The notes under the pieces are model-generated. The model did not search any database. It was given only the letters and a program-made list of their open reading frames with translations, and was not told where the DNA came from. Shown here one piece after another: positions 28,153-37,410 of a DNA stretch of 64,000 nt. Each line of letters starts with the position of its first letter. The first letter of the stretch is position 1. This DNA is from Halopiger djelfimassiliensis. Lineage in GTDB: Archaea; Halobacteriota; Halobacteria; Halobacteriales; Natrialbaceae. The translations under genes were made by a program, and so were the position numbers. The stretch spans positions 873,600-937,599 of the forward strand of contig NZ_HG315685.1 in assembly GCF_000455365.1 (NCBI RefSeq), in the 5' to 3' direction.

Positions 28153-28554
28153 ATGCAAGGAAATCTGCCGCCGGAAGCACAGGAGAAAATCGAACAGCTA
28201 CAGGACCTGCAGGAGACCGCACAGCAGGTCGCCGTCCAGAAACAGGAAGCCGAGTCCAACCTCACCGAGGCCGAAAGCGCGCTCGAGGAACTCGAGAACA
28301 TCGACGAGGAGACGACGATGTACCGTAACGTCGGCGAACTCCTCGTCGAGACCGACTACGACGAGGCACAGGACGACCTCGAAGAGAAGGTCGACTCGCT
28401 CGAGATCCGACTCGAAACGCTCGAAAAACAGGAAGACCGCGTCCAGCAGCAGTTCGAGGACCTTCAGGAGGAACTCGAGGAACTGCTCGGCGGTGCGGGT
28501 GGCGGCATGGGCGGTCCGGCCGGTCCCGGCGGCCCGGGCGCTGGCGGCGCGTAA
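28153..28554 (+). CDS. pfdB: Prefoldin subunit beta
   Basis: This 133-residue chaperone subunit starts [17 protein letters not shown] and has two long coiled-coil helices (about 8-45 and 75-115) separated by the beta hairpin [15 protein letters not shown]. With the alpha subunit it forms the jellyfish-like hexamer that passes unfolded proteins to the thermosome. The Gly/Pro-rich C-terminal tail is typical of haloarchaea. Start is the ATG at 28153. The DUF3194 gene starts directly at its stop codon. Confidence 0.96.
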   Translation: MQGNLPPEAQEKIEQLQDLQETAQQVAVQKQEAESNLTEAESALEELENIDEETTMYRNVGELLVETDYDEAQDDLEEKVDSLEIRLETLEKQEDRVQQQFEDLQEELEELLGGAGGGMGGPAGPGGPGAGGA

Positions 28555-28809
28555 ATGACAGCCGGAGAGCCGACTGACGAGGACGTCGTCCAGACGGCCT
28601 CGGACGCCGCGGAAGGGCTTATCTTCTCGCGGTACAAGCAGTCGAGTGTGCGCGATTGCGACGTCACCGTTTCGTTCGAGGACGGCGTCCTCGAAGTCGA
28701 CGTCTACCTCAACGCGCCCGACGAGGAGGACGGTCCCGACCCCGATCAGGTCGCCGACGACGCCGCCCTCGCCGCGAGGGAGGCCGTCGACGAACTGTTC
28801 GAGGAGTAA
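28555..28809 (+). CDS. DUF3194 protein
   Basis: This 84-residue acidic protein starts immediately after the prefoldin beta stop (TAAATG), so the two are translationally linked. DUF3194 genes are conserved next to prefoldin beta in archaea. The fold appears to be alpha/beta, with VRDCDVTVSFEDGVLEVDVYL as the conserved core. No reaction is known; a role linked to prefoldin or translation is inferred from position only. Confidence 0.88.
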   Translation: MTAGEPTDEDVVQTASDAAEGLIFSRYKQSSVRDCDVTVSFEDGVLEVDVYLNAPDEEDGPDPDQVADDAALAAREAVDELFEE

Positions 28810-28901
28810 CGCCCGCGATCGGTGCGGGCGGGGCGCTCGTTCTCGATTCGACGTTTCTCAGCGGTCGTCAGTGTGTCAGCCCGCCTACCGCCGGCTCCGT
28901 C

Positions 28902-31199
28902 TCACCGACCGGCGTCGGGCGCAACCACCTCGATCGGGTGTTCCACGGGCCGGCCGAGCAGCGACTCGAGCTGGTCGTGACAGGAGGTCCCCGAAGCGGC
29001 GACCAGTTGCGCGCCCTCGAACTCCCGGGCCAGCCGGTCGCCGACGTCCACGCTCAGTTCGTAATAGGCCCGCTTGTACCCGAACGACCCCGCCATGCCA
29101 CAGCACTCGACGGACGAGGTCCGGGGCGCGTAGCCACAGCGCTCGAGCAGGGCCGTCGTCGGTGCCTCGAGTCCGAGCGTCCGCTGCTGGCAGTGGGAGT
29201 GGAAGGCGATCGGCGTCCCGTCGTCGGCGTGGCCGTCGCCACCGGCGGTCGCGAGAACCGACGGGTCGGCCCCGTTCTCGAGGAGACCGTAGGCGTACTC
29301 ACAGATCTCGTAGCTGTTGTCCCGGAGCCGCTCGAACGACCGGGTCGGGAGCAGGCGTTCGTACTCCCGGTGAAACGCCGCCAGATCGGAGGGCTCGACG
29401 ACGACCACGTCCCGGCCGGCGTCGAGATCCTCCGCGAGCCCGGCGAAGAGCCGGCTCGCACGGCGGTCGGCCGTGGCGACCATTCCCTGTGAAAGCGGTG
29501 CGCGGCCGCTTTCGGGAAGGTCCGGGACGCGAACGGGGACGCCCAGCGCTTCGAGCGTCCGGACGGCGGCTTTCCCGCGGTCGGGATCGACGTAGTTCGT
29601 GTAGACGTCGGGATAGAGGACGGCCTCGCGGTCGGGGCCGGCGTCCGCCCCGCCGGAGCGGGACGAGGCCCGCCGGGCGCGCCGTCTCGAGGCGTCCGCG
29701 CCGCCCCGGCGTTCGAACCAGTCGACCAGCCGCTCCCGGCTGAACGTCGGGAGGTCGCGACGGCGATCGATCCCGAGGGTTCGCTCGAGCAGCGCGCGGA
29801 CGGGAGTCGTTTCGGCGAGCCAGTTCGAGACCGGTGCCGTCGCGGAGCCGAGTTTCGCGATCGTTCCGACGTTCCCGAAGAACCGTTTGCCGAGGTCGAG
29901 GCCGCCCTCTTCGGCGTCCGGCGAGAGGCCGTCGACGAGGAAATCGTAGGCGTCGGGATCGCCGCTTCGGTTGAGCCGATCTCTGACGACGGTGTTGATC
30001 CACGGGATGTCGATCTTTACGGGACAGGCGTCGACACAGCGCGTACAGCCGGTACAGAGGTCGTTGAACTCGGCCGCGGACTCCCGGCCGTGGACGCCGG
30101 TCTCCCATCCCGTGGCGATCCCGCCGGAGTACGTCTCGCCGCCGAAGGCGTGGCCGCCGACGGACTGGAAGTTCGCACACGAGTTCGAGCAGGCCCCACA
30201 CCGGATGCAGTACAACGTTTCCCTGAGGCGGTCGTCATCGCGCAAGTCGGTCCGCCCGTTGTCCAGCAAGACGAGGTGGAACTCGCGGTCGGCCGCACCG
30301 TCGGTCGTGATCGGCTCGTCGGGCCGATCGAAGTCGATCGTCGGCGAGTCGGTCGGCGGGGTCAACATCGTTACGTACTGAGAGATCGGCTGGCCCGTCG
30401 CGCTCTTTGCGATCAGCTCGACGAACGGCTCGAGATCGCGCACCGACGGGATCAGTTTCTCGATTCCCGCGACCGCGACATGCGTTTCGGGCGTGACCGC
30501 GCACTTGCGAGCGTTGCCTTCGTTCGTGACGAGCGCGATCGTCCCGGTCTCGGCGACGACGAAGTTCGCCCCCGTGATTCCGACGTCGGCCTCGCGGATG
30601 TACTCGCCGAGGTGGCCGCGGGCGAACCGGGTGAGTTCTTCGGCCGTCTCGAAGGGCTCGTCGGGGTCGAACCGCTCGTTGAACAGCTCGGCGATCTCCG
30701 CGCGATCGAGGTGCATCGCCGGGCCGACGATGTGGGAGGGCGTGTCGTCGGCGACCTGCAACACCCACTCGCCGAGGTCGGTTTCGTACACCGAAACGCC
30801 ATCGCGTTCGAGGGCCTCGTTGAGGTCGATCTCCTCGGTCGTCATCGACTTCGATTTGACGACGGTCGGGTCGTCGCCGGCCGCGTCCCGGACTACGTCC
30901 GCCACGTACGCGTTCGCATCCGCGGCGTCGTCAGCGAGATAGACCGTTCCGCCGTTGTCCTCGACCGCGTCGCGGACCGTCCCGAGCAACTCCGGCAGGC
31001 GGTCGATGGCGTCCTCCTTGATCGCACGCGCCTCGGTCCGCAACGCCTCCAGATCGTCCGTCTCGTCGTAGGCCTGCACTCGACCGGCGTTCGAGATGCT
31101 CGCCTGTGTGTGGACCGCATCGCCCTCGGTCTCGAGGAGGTGCCGGATTCGCGCCGCGGTTTCCCCGGACGACCGTGACGGGTGTGTGTGGTCGGCCAT
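28902..31199 (-). CDS. LutB-LutA fusion: LUD domain, 2x[4Fe-4S] ferredoxin and CCG domains
   Basis: This 765-residue protein joins what are LutB and LutA in bacteria. Residues about 70-310 form the LUD domain, with a ferredoxin-like region holding two [4Fe-4S] sites (CIRCGACSNSC and CTGCTRCVDACP) near 345-410. The C-terminal third has the cysteine-rich CCG domain (HSHCQQRTLG, VECCGMAGSFG, ASGTSCHDQ). In bacteria LutABC oxidises L-lactate to pyruvate; the haloarchaeal substrate is probably the same but is inferred. The partner lutC lies just upstream on the same strand but is damaged, so activity of the complex is uncertain. Confidence 0.9.
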   Translation of the reverse strand: MADHTHPSRSSGETAARIRHLLETEGDAVHTQASISNAGRVQAYDETDDLEALRTEARAIKEDAIDRLPELLGTVRDAVEDNGGTVYLADDAADANAYVADVVRDAAGDDPTVVKSKSMTTEEIDLNEALERDGVSVYETDLGEWVLQVADDTPSHIVGPAMHLDRAEIAELFNERFDPDEPFETAEELTRFARGHLGEYIREADVGITGANFVVAETGTIALVTNEGNARKCAVTPETHVAVAGIEKLIPSVRDLEPFVELIAKSATGQPISQYVTMLTPPTDSPTIDFDRPDEPITTDGAADREFHLVLLDNGRTDLRDDDRLRETLYCIRCGACSNSCANFQSVGGHAFGGETYSGGIATGWETGVHGRESAAEFNDLCTGCTRCVDACPVKIDIPWINTVVRDRLNRSGDPDAYDFLVDGLSPDAEEGGLDLGKRFFGNVGTIAKLGSATAPVSNWLAETTPVRALLERTLGIDRRRDLPTFSRERLVDWFERRGGADASRRRARRASSRSGGADAGPDREAVLYPDVYTNYVDPDRGKAAVRTLEALGVPVRVPDLPESGRAPLSQGMVATADRRASRLFAGLAEDLDAGRDVVVVEPSDLAAFHREYERLLPTRSFERLRDNSYEICEYAYGLLENGADPSVLATAGGDGHADDGTPIAFHSHCQQRTLGLEAPTTALLERCGYAPRTSSVECCGMAGSFGYKRAYYELSVDVGDRLAREFEGAQLVAASGTSCHDQLESLLGRPVEHPIEVVAPDAGR

Positions 31200-31205
31200 C
31201 GTCGA

Positions 31206-31630
31206 TCACCGGTCCTCGAGGACGATCACGTGAACCTCCCCGGGGCCGTGAACGCCGTGGACGAGATCGCCCATATCTGCCGTCGCGCTCCGACGTCGCT
31301 TGCGGCGACGACAGCGACGTGTCGCTCGGGGTAGAGGCTACTCGGTTCCTCACCGTCGCCCGTCGATTCGATCGCGACGGTACCGTACTCGGCGATCGCG
31401 AACCGCGCGGGCGTCACGCCGGTCCGGGCCGTCGTGAGGTCGCGTGCGGTCGGTGCCGTCCTCACCGACCCCGGCAACGCAGCGCCCGCGAACGGAAGCG
31501 GGATGCCGACGGCGGGGGTTTCGAGCACCGATTCGATCCGGTCGCTGGCGTCGGCCGCCGGCACACGCTCGACGCCCACGTCGAGGTCCGCGAGCGCGCG
31601 TTCGAACCGACCGACCGTGTCGGTTGGCAT
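31206..31630 (-). pseudogene. lutC: lutC (LUD domain) with an out-of-frame internal deletion
   Basis: Read from the ATG at 31630, the frame gives a normal LUD-protein N-terminus (TDTVGRFERALADLDVGVERV) up to HVAVVAASDV. It then changes to ARRQIWAISSTAF and stops at 31226. Another frame across the same place reads SATADMGDLVHGVHGPGEVH and ends at 31206; this is the expected LUD C-terminus. The usual 25-30 codons between ASDV and the SATAD motif are missing. The simplest reading is one deletion that removed this segment and shifted the frame. A sequencing error could mimic the frameshift, but not the missing codons. Confidence 0.75.
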
Positions 31631-31915
31631 GCGATGACACAGTATACGAGCCACCAATATACTGGCGGTCAACCGGGTCCCGGCCGACCCACAGCATCTC
31701 CGGGTTCGGCACAACGACTTTATTTCAGGGACGCGAACCTAGGTTCGAGGCAGATGGAGACCGCTTCGTTCTACTGACCGGGTCGCTTCCGTCGTGGCGA
31801 CGGTTGCAACGCACAGCCACACCGCGAGCGCCCGGTTTCGTCCACCTCGAGCGCCGCGACCTCGCTCGTCGCGGCCGCGTATCGACTGCCTAGCCGTACC
31901 CATGCAATCCGACAC
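31631..31915. promoter_or_regulatory. Divergent lut/hflX intergenic region with 14-base palindrome
   Basis: The gap lies between leftward lut genes and rightward hflX. A perfect palindrome, CGAACCTAGGTTCG, is at 31734-31747, about 104 bases upstream of lutC. A TATA-like AGTATATT (leftward, about 31656-31663) is about 30 bases upstream of the lutC ATG. The palindrome is a candidate operator for a lut regulator. It is not the same as the TTTAGG-type site found elsewhere in the window. Confidence 0.4.
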
Positions 31916-33241
31916 ATGTCACGACCGAACGAACCGAACCGACGCACAGTTATCGCGAAACGATCGCCGACCGCCCCCGTCGAAACCGACGAGATCCGGG
32001 CCCTCGCCCGCGCGACCGGATACGCGGTCGTCGCCGAACGAACGCAGGTCGGACCGGCGGATCCCGGCACCGTCTTCGGAGCGGGAACCGTCGACGAACT
32101 GGCTACGCTCGCCCGAACGAACGCGGCTGATTGCGTCGTCGTCGACGACACGCTGACGCCGAGCCAACACTGTTCCCTCGAGTCGGCGATGCCCGACGGG
32201 ACGACCGTGATCGACAGATACCGACTCGTTCTCGAACGCTTCGAACAGGGAGCTGACACCCGCCGTGCGCAACTCCAGGTCGAACTGGCCCGGTTGCAGT
32301 ACGAACTCCCGCGGCTGATCGAGTCCGCGGACGAGGGGCTGCTCAACGCCCAGACCGAGAAAGGATCGCCCGTCTACGACGTTCGCGATCGGATCGATCA
32401 CCTCAGGAGCACACTCGAGGAGTTACCCGATCCGGCCGATCAGTTCCGCAGCCGACGCCGCGAATCGGGGTTCGACCTCGTCACGATCGCGGGCTATACG
32501 AACGCCGGCAAGTCGACGCTGCTTCGCCGACTCGCCGACGACCTCTCGCTCGCAGCGGCCGACGAGCGCCCACCCGACAGACGGGCGGAGGACTCCGCAA
32601 CCGTCGCCGACCGGTTGTTCGAAACCCTCGAGACGACGACTCGACGGGTGACGATCGACGGCCGTCCCGTCCTCGCGACTGACACGGTCGGCTTCGTCGA
32701 CGAGCTACCCCACGACCTCGTGGAATCGTTCAGTTCGACGCTCTCGGAAGCGGCCGCCGCTGACGTCGTCGTCCTGGTCGTCGACGCGAGCGAGCCGCCC
32801 GAACAGGTCCGCGAACGACTCGCCGTCTCGCTCGAGGTGCTCGAGGCACAGGGCGTCGACGACGACCGGATCGTCCCCGCGCTGAACAAGGTCGACCGGC
32901 TTTCCCGCCGCGAGCGAGCGCGGCGGTGCTCGCTCGCCGAGGCCGTCCTGCCGACGGCGGCGGCAGAGCCGATTCCGGTGAGCGTCCGCGAGAGACACAA
33001 TCTCGAGTCGCTCCGTGAAGCGGTTCGTGCCCGCCTTCCGGAAGCCCACCTTACGCGCCGGCTGCCGAACTGCGACGAGACGATGTCGCTCGTCTCCCGA
33101 GCCTACGATCGGACGACCGTCGACGCGGTCGACTACGACGGCGACGAAGTCACGCTGACGTGCCGCGGGCGGCCGTCCGTCATCGAACAGTTACGGGCGG
33201 CAGCCGACCGGATCGCGCCTCGACCGGACCGCGGCGAGTAG
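31916..33241 (+). CDS. hflX: GTPase HflX
   Basis: This 441-residue ribosome-associated GTPase has the N-terminal HflX domain (GTVFGAGTVDELATLA), a coiled-coil linker (ARLQYELPRLIE) and the G domain: G1 GYTNAGKST, G3 DTVGFVDELP, G4 NKVD. HflX splits or rescues stalled ribosomes in bacteria. The C-terminal domain ends at residue 441. The G3 segment DTVGF is typical of HflX. It is complete, monocistronic, and converges on the repeat-protein gene. Confidence 0.95.
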   Translation: MSRPNEPNRRTVIAKRSPTAPVETDEIRALARATGYAVVAERTQVGPADPGTVFGAGTVDELATLARTNAADCVVVDDTLTPSQHCSLESAMPDGTTVIDRYRLVLERFEQGADTRRAQLQVELARLQYELPRLIESADEGLLNAQTEKGSPVYDVRDRIDHLRSTLEELPDPADQFRSRRRESGFDLVTIAGYTNAGKSTLLRRLADDLSLAAADERPPDRRAEDSATVADRLFETLETTTRRVTIDGRPVLATDTVGFVDELPHDLVESFSSTLSEAAAADVVVLVVDASEPPEQVRERLAVSLEVLEAQGVDDDRIVPALNKVDRLSRRERARRCSLAEAVLPTAAAEPIPVSVRERHNLESLREAVRARLPEAHLTRRLPNCDETMSLVSRAYDRTTVDAVDYDGDEVTLTCRGRPSVIEQLRAAADRIAPRPDRGE

Positions 33242-33277
33242 CGGTCCGGTCGTGGGCCGTGTCAGGGTCTCGCGTTC

Positions 33278-34264
33278 TCAACAGCGTTCCGAGAGCGGAT
33301 GCTCCGCCTCGAGATCGTCGACTTCGTTACAGAGGTCGTCCACCTCGAAATCGTCCGGGATGGTAACCCCGAAGTCGATCTCGGACGGATCAGCCGGCGT
33401 CAGTTCGACCGGAACGGCGGTGGTCTTTTCGGGTGCGATCGTGACGTCCTTGCTCACGGTTTCGTACCCGTCGGCACTGACCGTGACCGTATAGACGGTG
33501 AAGTCGTAGTCGACGGGTAAATCGACTTCGAAGGTCCCGTCCGCGTCGGTCGACGGTTCTTCGTCGGCGACCGTGACGGTCGCGTCCTCGATCGGTTCGC
33601 CGTCGGTATCGGTCACAGTTCCGACGACCGTTCCGTCGGCGTTCTCGAGAGTGAGGTCGACGGTCGCGTTCTCGCCGGGACCGACGGAAACTGACTCGGT
33701 CGCGTCCTTGAACCCGTCGGCGATAACCTCGAGCGTGTAGTCGCCCGACGTGACCGTGATCTCGTAGTTCCCGGCAGCATCGGTCGTCACTTCTTCATCT
33801 GCCACGCTGACGAACGCGTGGGGAACCGGATCACCGGTGGGATCAGTGATCGTCCCGTTGATTACGCTGCCGGTTTCTTCGAGCGTCAGGTTCTTCGTGA
33901 CTCGATCACCTTCTTCGAGGGAGAGACGCTCATACTCGGTTTGATAGCCGTCGGCCTTCGCCGTGAGTGTGTAGTCTATGTGGCCCACCGTTCCGGGGAG
34001 GGTAAACTCGTAGTATCCGTCGTCTCCGGTGAACATGTGCTCCTCGTTGCCGATGCTGACGTTCACGCCTTCGATCGGGTTGTCGTCTACGTCGGTAACG
34101 TACCCGGAAACCTCGATGTGGTCTTCGAGGAGCGTCCGAGAAACCGTGGTGACGTTATCGGTTTCGACTGTGATAGATTCCATAGAGAATGCATACCCAT
34201 CGGCATTGACAGTGTACAGATTCATTGCAGTGAGCACTGCTGCGTAGCTGGCATCTGATCTCAT
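33278..34264 (-). CDS. Carboxypeptidase-regulatory-like repeat protein, probably N-terminally truncated
   Basis: This 328-residue protein consists of about four tandem beta-sandwich repeats with the pattern G-x-V-T-D-x-x-G-x-P-I-x-x-A, as in YVTDVDDNPIEGVNVSI and TVTDTDGEPIEDATVTV. There is no signal peptide, although such domains normally work outside the cell. The first residues (YTVNADGYAF...ESITVETDN) read like the second half of a further repeat, cut at its N-terminal side. I infer that this is the 3' part of a larger surface-protein gene, joined to AT-rich DNA at about 34265. It may not be expressed. Confidence 0.6.
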   Translation of the reverse strand: MRSDASYAAVLTAMNLYTVNADGYAFSMESITVETDNVTTVSRTLLEDHIEVSGYVTDVDDNPIEGVNVSIGNEEHMFTGDDGYYEFTLPGTVGHIDYTLTAKADGYQTEYERLSLEEGDRVTKNLTLEETGSVINGTITDPTGDPVPHAFVSVADEEVTTDAAGNYEITVTSGDYTLEVIADGFKDATESVSVGPGENATVDLTLENADGTVVGTVTDTDGEPIEDATVTVADEEPSTDADGTFEVDLPVDYDFTVYTVTVSADGYETVSKDVTIAPEKTTAVPVELTPADPSEIDFGVTIPDDFEVDDLCNEVDDLEAEHPLSERC

Positions 34265-34630
34265 TCCGCTAGCCCACTATATCACGACAACATTCATAAT
34301 TAATTAAGTATTATATAGTAAGATATAATTCCCGTTGCCTATTGCGCAATGGACGAAGACGTCGGGAAGGCGGCGACAGTCTCGTTCCGTGACTGCCTCA
34401 GCGACAAGAACGAGGGACGACATGCTTGCGAGACGGTCGAGATTAGTGAGGTCTCGAGGAGGGATGGCGCTCCGAACCGCGGTCCCGAAGTCGATAACGA
34501 TGTCACCGCCGATAGACGCTCGCCGCGTCCGTACCGCTGCAGTAGTCGTGATAGCTCCGGTGACCGATGCGGTCTCGCCGCTCGTCCGATAATGTCGGAA
34601 CGTGAGAACAGTGGTATCCGATCGACTGGA
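34265..34630. other. Intergenic region, AT-rich at its left edge
   Basis: 34265-34335 is strongly AT-rich (ATTAATTAAGTATTATATAG), unlike its surroundings. The remaining 300 bases have frames open in both directions but no recognisable protein. A short hydrophobic stretch (TAAVVVIAPVTDAVSPLVR) ends at about 34592 on the plus strand and could be a gene scrap, but I cannot support that. Confidence 0.4.
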
Positions 34631-35185
34631 CTACGCCGACTCGCAGATCTCGAGGAAGTTCTCGAAGATCTCCTCGCCCTCTTCGGTGTGAGCGACCTCC
34701 GGGTGCCACTGGACGCCGTAGAGGTCGCGGTCGGTGTCGCTCATCGCCTCGACGTCGCAGACGTCGCTCCGGGCCGTGAGTTCGAAGCCGTCGGGGAGTT
34801 CCGTGACCTCGTCCGCATGGCTCGCCCAGACTCGCGTCTCAGGATGGAGGGAGCCGGTGAGGGGGTCGTCGTCGGCGACGATATCGACGTTGACGTCGGC
34901 GTATCCGCCGTAGTCGCCGCCGTCGACGCGACCGCCGAGTTCCTCGGCGATCAACTGCATACCGAGACAGATCCCCAGTACCGGGACGTCCGCCTCGAGG
35001 TACTCCGCCGAGCGACCGGTCCGGTCCATGTCGGGGCCGCCCGAGAGGACGACGCCGTCGGCGTCGACGTCTTCGGGGGGCGTTTCGTTGTCGATCAACT
35101 CCGTGTCGACGCCGAGGTCGCGAAGCGCCCGGCGCTCGAGATGGGTAAACTGCCCGTGGTTGTCAACCACGACGATCTTCGTCAT
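34631..35185 (-). CDS. guaAA: GMP synthase glutamine-hydrolysing subunit A
   Basis: This 184-residue class I glutamine amidotransferase releases ammonia for GMP synthesis from XMP. The nucleophile is Cys73 in VLGICLGMQLIAEE; the His and Glu of the triad lie in YGVQWHPEVAH. Archaea split GMP synthase into this subunit and a separate ATP pyrophosphatase subunit, which is not in the window. The length equals the archaeal norm. The small membrane-protein gene is divergent from it. Confidence 0.93.
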   Translation of the reverse strand: MTKIVVVDNHGQFTHLERRALRDLGVDTELIDNETPPEDVDADGVVLSGGPDMDRTGRSAEYLEADVPVLGICLGMQLIAEELGGRVDGGDYGGYADVNVDIVADDDPLTGSLHPETRVWASHADEVTELPDGFELTARSDVCDVEAMSDTDRDLYGVQWHPEVAHTEEGEEIFENFLEICESA

Positions 35186-35327
35186 TGAAGGCCCCTAGCC
35201 GGTCACCCGGTAAAAACCGTCCGGAAACGACTCTCGAGTCTTCCTCGGGAATCGGGACGGGGACCGAGTGGGCATAGAGAGTCGGTTTTCCGGTACGTTT
35301 ATGCTCCCAACGCGGGATGGAGGCCAC

Positions 35328-35471
35328 ATGGCAGTCGATCTCGCCGAGTTCGAGCATCCGTCGTGGCTCACCGCGGCCGGAACGGGCATCGGATACGTAC
35401 TGATCCTCGCAGTGCTGACGCTGGCCCTGTTTATCGTCCCGTGGCTCGTCTTTACCGGGGTCGCTCCGTAA
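35328..35471 (+). CDS. Small single-helix membrane protein
   Basis: This 47-residue protein has an amphipathic N-terminus (MAVDLAEFEHPSWL) and one membrane helix (about 18-41, GIGYVLILAVLTLALFIVPW). The ATG is favoured because GGAGG lies about 8 bases upstream. It looks like small membrane proteins conserved across haloarchaea and annotated only by DUF numbers. Function unknown. Confidence 0.65.
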   Translation: MAVDLAEFEHPSWLTAAGTGIGYVLILAVLTLALFIVPWLVFTGVAP

Positions 35472-35714
35472 CGGCGCTCGAACGTCGGTTCGGCGAGACT
35501 GGTGCGGGCCGAGGCTCCGAACGACTTTTCGAGGCAATCCCGTCGCCCGGTCACTCAGTCGGTGCGTGGATCAGCTACGGATCGAGCCCGAAAGCTCGCC
35601 ACAGCGCTGTTTCAGACCGCCGAGGGAACTCGAGCATCGGCGAAGAAGCCCCGCCGGATGACACGCGTGTAAGACTCGGCGGCTCTCGAGAAGGAAAGAC
35701 GGTGGACGAGAGCG

Positions 35715-36932
35715 TCAGGCGAAGGTCTTGGAGACGTCCTGCGCGTCGTCGGATTCGGCCTGCACCTTGTCCCAGGCGTTGTGGAAGTCCTCCATCCGGA
35801 TCTCGGTGCGATCGTCGCGGATGGCGAACATGCCGGCTTCGGTACAGACGGCCTTGATGTCGGCACCGGAGGCGTCCTCGGCCGCTTCGGCCAGTTCCGC
35901 GAAGTCGACGCCGTCGGAGACGTTCATGCCGCGGGTGTGGATCTCGAAGATGATCTCGCGGCCCTCCTGGTTGGGCTTTGGCACCTCGATGAGCCGGTCG
36001 AACCGGCCGGGCCGGAGGATGGCGCGATCGAGCATGTCGAAGCGGTTGGTGGCGGCGATGATGCGGATCTCGCCGCGGTCCTCGAAGCCGTCCATCTCGC
36101 TCAAGAGTTGCATCATCGTCCGCTGGACCTCGGCGTCGCCGGAGGTCTTCGATTCCGTCCGCTTTGCGGCGATGGCGTCGATCTCGTCGATGAAGATGAC
36201 GGCGGGTTCGTGCTCGCGGGCGACCTTGAACAGATCGCGAACGAGCTTGGCACCCTCGCCGATGAACTTGTGGACCAGCTCCGAGCCGGCCATCTTGATG
36301 AAGGTGGCGTCGGTCTGGTTGGCGACGGCTTTCGCCAGCATCGTCTTGCCCGTCCCCGGCGGCCCGTACAGCAGGACGCCGCTCGGGGGGTCGATCCCGA
36401 CGTCGTCGAACATGTCGGGCTTTTCGAGTGGCATCTCGACGGTCTCGCGGACCTCCTGCATCTGGTCCTCGAGCCCACCGATGTCCTCGTAGCTGACGTC
36501 GGGACTCTCGGTGACTTCCATCACGCGAGCGCGGACGTCGGTTTCGTTCGAGAGCGTCTTGACGATAGAGAGGGAGTTGTTGACGGCGACCCGGGCGTCG
36601 GGTTCCAGGTCCTCGCGCATCTCCTCGGTGACTTCGGTCAGCGCTTCCTGGTTGTTGCCGTGCTGTTTGATGATGACGCCTTCGTCCGTGATCTCCTGGA
36701 CCGTGGCGACGAACAGCGGGGACTGCTTCAGCTTCTTGTTCTCGTGAGTCAGCCGCTCGAGTTTCTGCTGGTACTTGTTGTTCTCGGCGTTCGCATCGAG
36801 GAGCTTGTCACGCATCTCCTCGTTTTGCGCCTCGAGGATCTCCAGCCGTTCCTCGAGCGCCTGGATCTTCTCCTGTTGGGACGCCTCGTCCTCGTCGTAT
36901 GGGAGGTCGACGTCGTCCACAGTGTCGCTCAT
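35715..36932 (-). CDS. pan: Proteasome-activating nucleotidase (PAN)
   Basis: This 405-residue AAA ATPase unfolds proteins and feeds them to the 20S proteasome. It has an N-terminal coiled coil (about 15-75), an OB domain (SPLFVATVQEITDEGVIIKQ) and an AAA domain with Walker A GPPGTGKT, Walker B FIDEIDAI, the second region of homology and the arginine finger. The C-terminus is SKTFA, so the usual hydrophobic-Tyr-X docking tail has Phe in place of Tyr. The ATG at 36932 is preferred over an in-frame start 67 codons further up. The divergent regulator gene starts 125 bases away. Confidence 0.95.
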   Translation of the reverse strand: MSDTVDDVDLPYDEDEASQQEKIQALEERLEILEAQNEEMRDKLLDANAENNKYQQKLERLTHENKKLKQSPLFVATVQEITDEGVIIKQHGNNQEALTEVTEEMREDLEPDARVAVNNSLSIVKTLSNETDVRARVMEVTESPDVSYEDIGGLEDQMQEVRETVEMPLEKPDMFDDVGIDPPSGVLLYGPPGTGKTMLAKAVANQTDATFIKMAGSELVHKFIGEGAKLVRDLFKVAREHEPAVIFIDEIDAIAAKRTESKTSGDAEVQRTMMQLLSEMDGFEDRGEIRIIAATNRFDMLDRAILRPGRFDRLIEVPKPNQEGREIIFEIHTRGMNVSDGVDFAELAEAAEDASGADIKAVCTEAGMFAIRDDRTEIRMEDFHNAWDKVQAESDDAQDVSKTFA

Positions 36933-37057
36933 CACCCGACCTTTGGGTGTTGGTTCATAAGAGGCTTCGGGTAGGTGCACTGGGGCGGGAAATATAACCA
37001 TCGAGAATAAATTGAAACAGAAAATATTATCACCCCGTATTCGGTTATGGGTAAACG

Positions 37058-37327
37058 ATGAGTGCTTCAGAGCCGATCCAACAGGACGCCGATCCACGAG
37101 GAACGTGGGAAGACGTACGCGAACTCCCGCCAAGCGCCAAGCTCGTCGCGAAGGTGCTCGAGTACAACGACACCATGACCCAGCAACAGATCGCCGAGGA
37201 GACGCTGTTGCCCTCGCGGACGGTTCGATACGCGCTGAACCGCCTCGACGAGGAGAACGTTATCGACTCGCGATTTTCCTTCTCGGACGCCCGCAAGCGG
37301 TTGTATAGCCTCGATATCGACGCTTGA
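37058..37327 (+). CDS. Winged-helix transcriptional regulator (MarR/TrmB-like)
   Basis: This 89-residue protein has a helix-turn-helix of winged type: PPSAKLVAKVLEYNDTMTQQQIAEETLLPSRTVRYALNRL is the DNA-binding core, followed by a short wing (RFSFSDARKRLYSL). Such small regulators are common in haloarchaea; the target is unknown. It is divergent from PAN, and a shared control region is possible. A TATA-like AAATATTAT lies about 30 bases upstream of the ATG. Confidence 0.85.
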   Translation: MSASEPIQQDADPRGTWEDVRELPPSAKLVAKVLEYNDTMTQQQIAEETLLPSRTVRYALNRLDEENVIDSRFSFSDARKRLYSLDIDA

Positions 37328-37410
37328 GATCGCCGAATGGGTCGATCGGTTGTTCCCGTATCGGAGTACCGCCGCTGCCGGCAACGCGGTTGTCGCCCGC
37401 GAAGGTCGAT

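Noticed and set aside
34335-34592. 85-codon plus-strand frame upstream of guaAA
   Set aside because: No recognisable protein, composition typical of noncoding high-GC DNA, and no good start signal.
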